Source: an uncultured Collinsella sp. (GTDB taxonomy: Bacteria; Actinomycetota; Coriobacteriia; Coriobacteriales; Coriobacteriaceae). From it: a stretch of DNA of 26,758 nt. The stretch lies in assembly GCA_900541245.1 (NCBI GenBank), contig UQIS01000037.1, positions 1 through 26,758 on the forward strand, given 5' to 3'. The translations under genes were made by a program, and so were the position numbers. Below the pieces are notes generated by a model. It made no database searches and had not been told where the DNA came from. It saw nothing but the letters and a program-made list of their open reading frames with translations. Positions within the stretch are counted from its first letter, which is position 1. Each line of letters starts with the position of its first letter. This document shows, piece by piece, positions 1 to 6,544 of this stretch.

Positions 1-36
1 TCATGCTTCACCCTCAAATCAACGCGCATAAAGAAA

Positions 37-70
37 GCCTCCCATTTCTCATGTCCAAGAAATGGGAGGC
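37..70 (-). terminator. Intrinsic terminator of the coiled-coil surface protein gene
   Basis: A perfect 13-bp inverted repeat (37-49 and 58-70, arms GCCTCCCATTTCT / AGAAATGGGAGGC) encloses an 8-nt loop. Read on the minus strand it is followed by TTTCTTTATG, a T-rich tail. It lies about 75 nt beyond the stop codon of the minus-strand gene at 144-1142. Confidence 0.8.
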
Positions 71-143
71 AGTTCAGGTTGGGGAAACGGGCCTCTTTTT
101 GTCTCTGGGCTTGTGGATTGGTGAAGGCAGAATGCTCTGTCGG

Positions 144-1142
144 CTATTTTGAGTTCTTGATGCGGCGTGTGGCTGTGGCGGTTATTCCGAGCCCCATGGC
201 GGCGATTCCTGCGAGTGTGATTGCGCTCGGCGCTGTGTCGCCTGTGTTTGCGAGCTTGCCGGGCTTGCCGCTGCTCGTGTTCGCCTGCTTGGTGGAGCTC
301 GATGGAGCGTCTTTGCCGGTCGCGGGCGAGCTGGCGGGCTGTGCCGTTTCGGCCGGCTGCGCTGAGCTGGAGGGTTTTGTCGTCTCGGCGGGTTTCGTTA
401 TCTCGGGCGAGGTGGCCTTGTCTGCCGCGGCCTTTGCCTCTTCGTATGCCTTGCAGGCGTCGTCATAGGCCGCTTGCGCCTTTTCCAAATCGCTAAGGAG
501 CGCATTTCGCTTGGCTACGTCCTCATCGATGTGGGCTTTAGCTTCCTTTGCCTCACTTTCGTAATACTGAACCTGTTTTTCCTGGCTTTCGAGCCGGCGT
601 TGGTAGCGGTGAAGATCATCTTCACAAGATTCTTCTCGCCTTTCTGCCGACATGATCTCACTGCGCAACTGCTTTATTTGCTCCTTAATAGCTGTGCTGG
701 GCTCCTTGTCGCCGAGTGCTTCAAGTGCCTTATCCAATTCTGCCTGAAGGCCGCTTGTCCGGTTGTGGGCCTCATCGTATTTGGCTTGGGCTGCATCGAC
801 GTTCGCTTGCATGGCGGGAAGGGGTTCCCTCCGTTTGGCGGCTTCCGCCACCACCATGTCGTAGAGTTCTTGAAATGCGGCAATGTCATCATCGATTTCC
901 GCAAGTTTCTCAGGACCTGCGGCGTCTTTCGCGGCCTCGAGGTTTTTGAGCGCTTCCTGCATGGCTGCATACGCTTTTTCTTTTGCGGCGGCCGCATCTT
1001 CCGTTTGCAAGGCAACTGCACCGGTGGGGGCGCTGGTTTCTGCCGCGATCGCCGCTACGGGGGCGATTCCCGCGACAAGTGCCGCGGAAAGGGCGATGCC
1101 CACAGTTGCTCGTCTTGCTCTTCTTGCGAGAATGTCGTTCAT
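144..1142 (-). CDS. Secreted coiled-coil protein with LANTG-type wall-sorting signal
   Basis: This 332-residue protein is probably exported and fixed to the cell wall; its partner and function are unknown. Residues 1-34 form a signal peptide (Arg-rich start, alanine-rich hydrophobic core, cleavage near IAAETSA). Residues about 50-240 are rich in Ala, Glu, Lys and Gln with heptad-like spacing, which suggests a long alpha-helical coiled coil. Residues about 240-295 are a Pro/Thr/Ser/Ala-rich wall-spanning linker. The C-terminus has LANTGD, a hydrophobic stretch and a basic tail (RRIKNSK), the classical sortase signal in its LAxTG variant. The start is supported by GAGGTG 6 nt upstream of the ATG. 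The gene is monocistronic, divergent from the ABC exporter operon. The same LANTGD signal closes the giant protein at 6545-10633. The anchor call is strong; no function is assigned. Confidence 0.85.
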   Translation of the reverse strand: MNDILARRARRATVGIALSAALVAGIAPVAAIAAETSAPTGAVALQTEDAAAAKEKAYAAMQEALKNLEAAKDAAGPEKLAEIDDDIAAFQELYDMVVAEAAKRREPLPAMQANVDAAQAKYDEAHNRTSGLQAELDKALEALGDKEPSTAIKEQIKQLRSEIMSAERREESCEDDLHRYQRRLESQEKQVQYYESEAKEAKAHIDEDVAKRNALLSDLEKAQAAYDDACKAYEEAKAAADKATSPEITKPAETTKPSSSAQPAETAQPASSPATGKDAPSSSTKQANTSSGKPGKLANTGDTAPSAITLAGIAAMGLGITATATRRIKNSK

Positions 1143-1174
1143 CTCGGCACCTCATTTCAAGGGTCGGCGACTAA

Positions 1175-1203
1175 CTTGGTAGCACTAATGTAAGTATACC
1201 AAG
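1175..1203. promoter_or_regulatory. Possible operator in the divergent intergenic region
   Basis: The gap between the divergent coiled-coil gene and the ABC exporter (1143-1357) carries a 7-bp inverted repeat, CTTGGTA at 1175-1181 and TACCAAG at 1197-1203, separated by 15 nt. A TATACT hexamer on the minus strand overlaps the right arm and could be a -10 box of the coiled-coil gene. I see no good -35 box and no regulator gene next to it. This is a suggestion only. Confidence 0.25.
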
Positions 1204-1357
1204 CTGGTCGACCCGACACTGGCTGGGTGTGCGTGTGCTCTCCGCTTCTTTGGAAACCGAATCCCGTTAGAAATGACGAGTTGTTTACGCTTCTTTTGGG
1301 GTGGCGGTACTATCATGGTTCGAATTGAATGTGGATGATGATAGGGAGCGCCTATAC

Positions 1358-3220
1358 ATGATTGAGCTGCTCAGGCGTTTTGGTGGTAAGTTTCGCCGAT
1401 ATATGGTGATCGGCCCTGCGTGCAAGCTGATCGAAGTGATCTTTGACCTGCTGACGCCGCTGGTGATTGCCCAGATGATCGATAAGGGTATTGGGGCGCA
1501 CGACGTGAACGCCGTTATCCACTACGGTATGCTGCTTGCCGCCATGGCCGTGATCGGCATCTCGTTTACGCTCGTCTGCCAAAAGATGGCGGCGCTCACC
1601 TCGCAGGGCATGGGCACCGACATTCGCGGCGCGCTCTACCAGCATATCAACAAGCTGAGCTATGCCGAACTCGACCGTTTTGGCACGCCGTCGCTCATCA
1701 CGCGTATCACCAACGACGTCAACCAGGTGCAGCTCGCTGTGGCGCTGGGCGTGCGCATGCTCATCCGCTGGCCCTTCCTAGCGGTGGGCTCCATGGTCGC
1801 GGCCCTTGCCATCGACCTTAAGCTCGGCATGATCTTTTTGATTTGCACGCCCGCCATTGGCCTGGTGTTCTGGTTTGTCATGGCGCGCTGCATTCCGTAT
1901 TACAGGCAGCTGCAGGCAAAGCTCGATCGCATCGCGCTCATTTGCCGCGAGGGGCTTTCGGGCGCCCGCGTGGTTCGTGCCTTTGTGCGCGAGGACCACG
2001 AGCGCGAGCGTTTTGCCCAAGCCGCCGATGACCAGGCCAATACTGCCATCGCGGTGGGCAAGCTCTCGTCAATCCTTAACCCCGTCACGTTTTTGGTGAT
2101 GAACCTGGGCGTGTGCGCCATCCTGTGGGTGGGCGGCATCCAGGTCAACGTGGGCGAGCTCACGCAGGGCCAGGTCATGGCGTTTGTGAACTACATGACG
2201 CAGACCCTGACCTCCATCGTGTACGTCGCCAACCTGGTCGTGGTCTTTACCAAGGCGAGCGCCAGTGCGTCGCGTATCAACGAGGCGCTCAATTGTGAGC
2301 CGGGCATTACCGACGAGGGCAACCAGCCGGTCGCGCTGCCCAAGCCGGGCAATGTCGCTCCAGTTCCCGCGCTGAGCTTGAGCCATGCGAGCTTCTCGTT
2401 TGGCGCCGGCGCGGCAAATGCCGTGAGCGATGTGACTCTGGAACTGCCGCTGGGCAAAACGCTCGGCATTATCGGTGGCACGGGCAGCGGCAAGTCCACG
2501 CTCGTCTCGCTTATCCCGCGCCTGTACGATGCGGGCACCGGCAGCGTGTGCGTGATGGGTGCCGACGTGCGCACCTGGCCGCTCGACCAGCTGCGCCATG
2601 TGGTCGCGACTGTTCCGCAGCGTGCGTCGCTGGTGAGCGGTACGATCCGCAGCAACCTGACCTGGCGCGACGAGGCGGCAACCGACGAGGATCTTTGGGC
2701 AGCGCTCGATATGGCGCAGGCGAGCGAGTTCGTGCGCAACAAGCCGCAGGGGCTCGACGCCCCGGTCGAGGCGGGCGGCAAGAACTTCAGCGGCGGTCAG
2801 CGCCAGCGCCTGACCATTGCGCGTGCTCTGGTGGGCTCGCCGCAGATCCTGATCATGGATGATTCCGCCTCGGCGCTCGACTTTAAGACCGACGCGGCGC
2901 TTCGCCACGCCATCCGCGAGCGCAGCGTACGCGGTGCCGCCGCGGGCGGGCTCCCGCTGACCACGGTGATCGTGAGCCAGCGCGTCTCGACCGTTCGCGA
3001 TGCCGACATGATCTGCGTGCTCGACCACGGCTCGGTCGCGGGCCTGGGTACGCACGACGAGCTGTACGCAAGCTGCCAACTCTATCGCGAGATTTGCCAG
3101 TCGCAGCTTCGCCGCGAGGAGCTCGAGGGTCAGCAGGGGAGCGCGACGCCCACGTCCGTCCCAAGTCCCGCGTTCGCCCCGGCTGCCCCGGCATCCACTT
3201 GCGCAAAGGAGGGCTGCTAG
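1358..3220 (+). CDS. ABC exporter half-transporter with degenerate ATP site (subunit 1)
   Basis: This 620-residue type IV (ABCB-like) exporter subunit is likely one half of a heterodimeric drug, lipid or peptide exporter in the cytoplasmic membrane. Residues about 15-310 form the six-helix membrane domain; the ATPase domain follows with Walker A GGTGSGKST (Lys379), signature FSGGQ (477-481) and Walker B ending in Asp501. The residue after Walker B, normally the catalytic Glu, is Asp502 (IMDDSAS). The switch His is replaced by Gln541 (VSQRVST). Such changes are typical of the non-catalytic site in heterodimeric exporters. The C-terminal tail is Pro/Ala-rich. I prefer the ATG at 1358 because AGGGAG lies 9 nt upstream; an in-frame GTG at 1301 has no clear ribosome site. 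The partner gene starts immediately after the stop codon. The substrate cannot be told from sequence. Confidence 0.93.
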   Translation: MIELLRRFGGKFRRYMVIGPACKLIEVIFDLLTPLVIAQMIDKGIGAHDVNAVIHYGMLLAAMAVIGISFTLVCQKMAALTSQGMGTDIRGALYQHINKLSYAELDRFGTPSLITRITNDVNQVQLAVALGVRMLIRWPFLAVGSMVAALAIDLKLGMIFLICTPAIGLVFWFVMARCIPYYRQLQAKLDRIALICREGLSGARVVRAFVREDHERERFAQAADDQANTAIAVGKLSSILNPVTFLVMNLGVCAILWVGGIQVNVGELTQGQVMAFVNYMTQTLTSIVYVANLVVVFTKASASASRINEALNCEPGITDEGNQPVALPKPGNVAPVPALSLSHASFSFGAGAANAVSDVTLELPLGKTLGIIGGTGSGKSTLVSLIPRLYDAGTGSVCVMGADVRTWPLDQLRHVVATVPQRASLVSGTIRSNLTWRDEAATDEDLWAALDMAQASEFVRNKPQGLDAPVEAGGKNFSGGQRQRLTIARALVGSPQILIMDDSASALDFKTDAALRHAIRERSVRGAAAGGLPLTTVIVSQRVSTVRDADMICVLDHGSVAGLGTHDELYASCQLYREICQSQLRREELEGQQGSATPTSVPSPAFAPAAPASTCAKEGC

Positions 3221-5080
3221 ATGAATCCGTATACTTCTTCCGGTTCGGTCGCCACGATGACGGCCAACGTGTCCGGCAACGATAGCCTCAACGACCTGGG
3301 CGACGGTCCGCGTCAGCCCGGCGACCCCGAGCGCTACCCCGTGGGCGCGGTGACCCGCCGCCTGATGGGCTACGTCCGTCCGCATCGCATTTCGTTTACG
3401 GCGTCGTTTGTGAGCGCCGCCATCTCCGTGATTCTGCAGCTCTACACGCCCATCCTCATCGGCGAGGGCATCGACCTGATTGTTGCCGCCGGGCAGGTGG
3501 ACTTTGACGCACTGCTGCCGCTCGTTACCAAGCTCGCGATTGTCGTCGTAGCTGCTGCGGCCTTCCAGTGGCTACAGGGCTACTGCGTCAACCGCCTGTC
3601 CTACGAGACGGTGCGCGACATGCGCGTGGAGGCGAGCGACAAGCTCAGCCGTATGCCGCTCAGCTTTATCGACAGCCATGCCCACGGCGACCTTATGAGC
3701 CGCGTGGTCAACGACGTCGACCAGGTGGGCGACGGTCTGCTGCAGGGCTTCACGCAGCTCTTCACCGGTGTTATCACCATTGTTGGCACGCTCGCGTTTA
3801 TGCTTTCCATCAACCTGACCATGACGCTCGTGGTGGTGCTCGTCACGCCGCTCTCCATCTTTGCGGCCAGCGCCATCGCCAAGCTTTCCAACAAAAGCTT
3901 TACGGCACAGCAGCGTATTCAGGGTCAACTGGGCGGCCATATCGAGGAGTATGTGGGTGAGCAAAAGCTTGTCGACGCCTTTGCCTATGGTCCCAACGCC
4001 CAGCAGCGCTTCGATGCCCTCAACGCTGAGCTCTACACCGCGGGCGAGCGCGCGCAGTTTATGGGTTCGCTCTCCAACCCCGGCACGCGCTTTATCAATA
4101 ACATCATCTATGCCGTGGTCGCTGTGATCGGCTGCGTGGGCGTGATCACGGGCGTGCCCGCGGCGCTTACGGTGGGCGGCGTGCAGATCTTCCTGTCCTA
4201 TGCCAACCAGTACACCAAGCCGTTCAACGAGGTCACCAACGTCATTACGCAGATCCAGACCGCGTACGCCTCGGCACGCCGCATGTTTGCGCTGCTCGAT
4301 GCGCGCGAGCAGGAGCCCGACGCGGCGGATGCCGTGGAACTTGCCGTCCCGCAGGGCGAGGTCGCCTTTGAGCATGTGGACTTTAGCTACGTGCCCGACC
4401 GCAAACTGCTGCAGGATATCTGCATCGAGGCTAAGCCCGGCATGCGCTTTGCCCTGGTCGGCCCCACGGGCTGCGGCAAGACGACGCTCATCAACCTGCT
4501 GCTGCGCTTTTACGATATCGATGCCGGACGCATCATGGTCGATGGCAGGTCTTCGCGTGACTACACGCGCGCAAGCCTTCGCCGTGCCTTTGGCATGGTG
4601 CTGCAGGACACTTGGCTGTTCGAGGGAACGGTGGCGGAAAACATCGCCTACGGCTGTCCCGACGCCACACGCGAGCAGGTTATCGAGGCTGCCAAGCGCG
4701 CGCATGCGCACAAGTTTATCGTGCAGCTGCCAGGCGGCTACGATACGGTCATCGGCGAGGACGGCGGCACGTTTAGCCAGGGTCAAAAACAGCTGCTGTG
4801 CATCGCGCGCGTCATGCTCACCGACCCGGCGATTTTGCTGTTGGACGAGGCGACCTCGAGCATCGATACCCGCACCGAGCTGCAGGTGCAGGCGGCATTC
4901 GACGAGCTCATGGCCGGTCGCACAAGCTTTGTCGTGGCGCACCGCCTGTCGACGATCCGCAACGCCGACTGCATTCTGGTCATGCGCGACGGCCAGATTA
5001 TCGAGCGCGGCACGCACGACGAGCTGCTGGCGGCAGACGGCTTCTATGCCGAGCTCTACCGCAGCCAGTTTGCCCAGTAG
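3221..5080 (+). CDS. ABC exporter half-transporter with catalytic Walker B (subunit 2)
   Basis: This 619-residue partner subunit has a Gly/Asn-rich N-terminal extension (about 45 residues), a six-helix exporter membrane domain (about 50-345) and an ATPase domain. Walker A is GPTGCGKTT (Lys420), Walker B gives Asp542 followed by the catalytic Glu543 (LLDEATSSID), and the switch residue is His574 (AHRLST). Its signature is FSQGQ (518-522) rather than LSGGQ. That degenerate signature would pair with the degenerate Walker B of subunit 1, leaving one fully competent site made of subunit 2 Walker motifs and subunit 1 FSGGQ. The ATG is adjacent to the upstream stop and preceded by AAAGGAGGG within the end of the first gene, so the two are translationally coupled. 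Function is very likely export by an obligate heterodimer; the cargo is unknown. Confidence 0.94.
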   Translation: MNPYTSSGSVATMTANVSGNDSLNDLGDGPRQPGDPERYPVGAVTRRLMGYVRPHRISFTASFVSAAISVILQLYTPILIGEGIDLIVAAGQVDFDALLPLVTKLAIVVVAAAAFQWLQGYCVNRLSYETVRDMRVEASDKLSRMPLSFIDSHAHGDLMSRVVNDVDQVGDGLLQGFTQLFTGVITIVGTLAFMLSINLTMTLVVVLVTPLSIFAASAIAKLSNKSFTAQQRIQGQLGGHIEEYVGEQKLVDAFAYGPNAQQRFDALNAELYTAGERAQFMGSLSNPGTRFINNIIYAVVAVIGCVGVITGVPAALTVGGVQIFLSYANQYTKPFNEVTNVITQIQTAYASARRMFALLDAREQEPDAADAVELAVPQGEVAFEHVDFSYVPDRKLLQDICIEAKPGMRFALVGPTGCGKTTLINLLLRFYDIDAGRIMVDGRSSRDYTRASLRRAFGMVLQDTWLFEGTVAENIAYGCPDATREQVIEAAKRAHAHKFIVQLPGGYDTVIGEDGGTFSQGQKQLLCIARVMLTDPAILLLDEATSSIDTRTELQVQAAFDELMAGRTSFVVAHRLSTIRNADCILVMRDGQIIERGTHDELLAADGFYAELYRSQFAQ

Positions 5081-5096
5081 GGGCTACCGATTAGCG

Positions 5097-5115
5097 GCAG
5101 ATGGTTTACATCTGC
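5097..5115 (+). terminator. Weak hairpin after the ABC operon
   Basis: A 7-bp perfect stem (GCAGATG at 5097-5103, CATCTGC at 5109-5115, loop GTTTA) lies 16 nt after the exporter stop codon. It is followed by GTTGTTAG, not a clean T tract, so it may be a weak terminator or allow read-through to the flavodoxin gene. Confidence 0.4.
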
Positions 5116-5119
5116 GTTG

Positions 5120-5148
5120 TTAGTACTAAGATATTCATCTAATAAATT
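5120..5148 (+). promoter_or_regulatory. Palindrome TTAGTACTAA, possible operator or promoter of the flavodoxin gene
   Basis: The 10-bp perfect palindrome TTAGTACTAA occupies 5120-5129 in an AT-rich stretch that stands out from its GC-rich surroundings. TTAGTA followed 17 nt later by TAAATT (5143-5148) could be a poor promoter. The palindrome resembles operator half-sites used by MarR/TetR-type repressors, but no such gene is in the window. Confidence 0.25.
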
Positions 5149-5185
5149 GCATTAGTGGCTTTAGTTTTGGGGGAAACGAGGCAAC

Positions 5186-5743
5186 GTGACTATGACGTGC
5201 TCTTTGGTGGTTAACAGCAAGAGCGGTAATACCAGGATGGTTTCGGGCGCAATCAAGCGCGCTCTGCAGGCTGCGGGCGTTGAGTTTGTCCATGCCGCGG
5301 CGTTGAGCGACGATGCGGATGCAGATCAGGTTGCGCTCGAGGCGCAGGGCGCCTGCGCGGCCGACACGGTGCTCGTCGGTTTTTGGTGCGACAAGGGCGC
5401 GTGCACGCCTTCGGTCGCGGCATTGCTCTCCGCTTTGCACGGTAAGCGCGTCTTCCTGTTTGGCACCTGCGGTTTTGGCGCCGACCAGAGCTATTACCAG
5501 CAGATTATTGATCGCGTAACTTCTAATTTGGCTGGGGATGCCGAGCTTGCGGGCTGGGCGATGTGCCAGGGCAAGATGGGCCCCGCGGTCAAGCAGCGCT
5601 ACGAGGCCATGCTCGAGCAAGATCCCGACAACGCTCGCTATAAGATGCTGCTCGACAACTGGGTTGCCGCAAAGGATCACCCCACCAAGGAGGATCTGGA
5701 CAACATGGCTACAGCCGCCAAAAAGGCCGTGCTGGGGGAGTAG
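5186..5743 (+). CDS. Small flavodoxin-family protein
   Basis: This protein of about 185 residues has the flavodoxin fold signature. A first beta strand is followed by the FMN phosphate loop NSKSGNT near residues 9-15, then a strand and loop VLVGFWCDKGA and another, VFLFGTCGFGAD, as expected for the FMN-contacting loops. Such proteins carry FMN and pass single electrons to redox partners in the cytoplasm. The FWxDKG and LFGTxG pattern is like that of the small flavodoxins of gut anaerobes, a group that includes BilS, the partner of bilirubin reductase; no BilR-like gene is present here, so that role is not supported. The start is ambiguous between GTG 5186 and ATG 5192 (GAGG lies 4 or 10 nt upstream). 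It follows the ABC exporter by about 105 nt, with its own AT-rich leader. Confidence 0.85.
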   Translation: MTMTCSLVVNSKSGNTRMVSGAIKRALQAAGVEFVHAAALSDDADADQVALEAQGACAADTVLVGFWCDKGACTPSVAALLSALHGKRVFLFGTCGFGADQSYYQQIIDRVTSNLAGDAELAGWAMCQGKMGPAVKQRYEAMLEQDPDNARYKMLLDNWVAAKDHPTKEDLDNMATAAKKAVLGE

Positions 5744-5785
5744 CTCCCATCGCTGACGGCGGTCGGTCCATCTTTCTAAATGAAA

Positions 5786-5914
5786 CGTCCTCCCGGGCGT
5801 CGGGGCACGAAGTTCCCTGCTCTACAGTCCTGCGCAAGACGAAGGCCACATTAAGTGGCCTTCTTTGCGTGCGGAACTTGCGATGAACTTCGTGCCCCGC
5901 CGTCCGGGAGGACG
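5786..5914 (+). repeat. Long-stem hairpin element A (possible structured RNA or dispersed repeat)
   Basis: Two 30-nt arms (5786-5815 and 5885-5914) pair with only one G-U wobble and one mismatch. They enclose a 69-nt core containing a second stem topped by GGCCAC-ATTAA-GTGGCC. Element B at 11101-11231 is the same on the opposite strand: the core is also 69 nt and keeps the unpaired segments (on the minus strand here ATCGC, AGTTCCGCACG and GCAGGACTGT), while paired bases differ in a compensating way. The element starts 42 nt after the flavodoxin stop and runs in the orientation of that gene, so it could serve as its 3' end. No T tract follows the apical stem. Open frames through it appear non-coding. 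Confidence 0.8.
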
Positions 5915-5973
5915 CCTCTTTATTGATGGGAGGCCTGATAGGTCGATGGTTCCGTGCCCGGATGCGTCCAAAG

Positions 5974-6421
5974 TGGGACGGGCTTTCCGGATGGGCAGGC
6001 TTTCGAAAAATGCGTCCCGGAATTTGCCTTTGGAATGGGACGTAGTTTCCCGTTGAGGTGCTTTGCGGAAAGTGCATCCCACTCTGGGCGGTCGAAGTGG
6101 GACACACTTTCCCAAAGGCGCTCCAACGGGAAATTGCGTCCCATTATTCGGTCAAGAAACGGGATGCATTTTCCCAATGAGAGCAAAACCGGAAAATGCA
6201 TCCCACAATCAGCCCTCAAAGTGGGACGCCGTTTCCCAATGAGGCTCAAGCGGAAAATGCATCCCGGAATTTGCGCTCAAAGTGGGATGCGGTTTCCGGT
6301 TGAGGGTCTAAGGGGAAAGTGCGTCCCAGAATCGACGCTTGAAATGGGATGCAGTTTCCCGATGAGGCACTCGACGGAAAATACATCCCAGAAATGGCCT
6401 TTGAGCTGGGATAAGATTTCC
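5974..6421. repeat. Tandem array 1: eight 62-bp units of paired inverted 15-bp sites
   Basis: The site TGGGAYGCANTTTCC begins at 5974, 6036, 6098, 6160, 6222, 6283, 6345 and 6407, a period of 62 bp with a single 61. Between each pair lies its inverse, GGAAANTGCRTCCCA (for example 6191-6205 and 6376-6390). Site centres are therefore about 31 bp apart and alternate in direction. The spacers are also partly conserved (CAATGAG, CCCTCAAAG). Adjacent sites can form competing hairpins of about 15 bp. An open frame of 171 codons runs through it, but it merely translates the repeat. This is a repeat array, not a CRISPR. The same unit recurs at 10723-11015 on the other side of the giant gene. Confidence 0.9.
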
Positions 6422-6440
6422 GCGGCATCTCGGATTCTCA

Positions 6441-6513
6441 AAAATGAGACACGCCGTTGGCGAAAATGAGACACGTGATATCGGGCATCGGACGTATCAT
6501 TTGTAAAAATGAG
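6441..6513 (+). repeat. Direct repeats AAAATGAGACACG upstream of the giant surface protein
   Basis: AAAATGAGACACG occurs at 6441-6453 and 6463-6475 (22 bp apart), and the shorter AAAATGAG again at 6506-6513, 43 bp further. The spacing is close to two and four helical turns. The first copy also forms a small CTCA-TGAG dyad. They lie between array 1 and the start codon and could be regulator sites or the remnant of a mobile-element end; neither is shown. Confidence 0.5.
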
Positions 6514-6544
6514 TCCACTCCACTCGAATAAAGCGAGGTCCCTC

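Noticed and set aside
1301..1357. Upstream GTG start for the first ABC subunit
   Set aside because: No ribosome site; the ATG at 1358 has AGGGAG at 9 nt and gives a normal N-terminus for the family.
5974..6421. CRISPR array
   Set aside because: Units alternate in direction, spacers are similar to each other rather than unique, the period is 62 bp with 15-bp sites, and no cas genes are present.
5954..6469. Open frame of 171 codons with repeating GKCIP / GMHFP-like segments
   Set aside because: It only translates tandem array 1. A period near 62 bp is not a multiple of 3, and similar frames occur on the other strand and in array 2. No ribosome site was seen.
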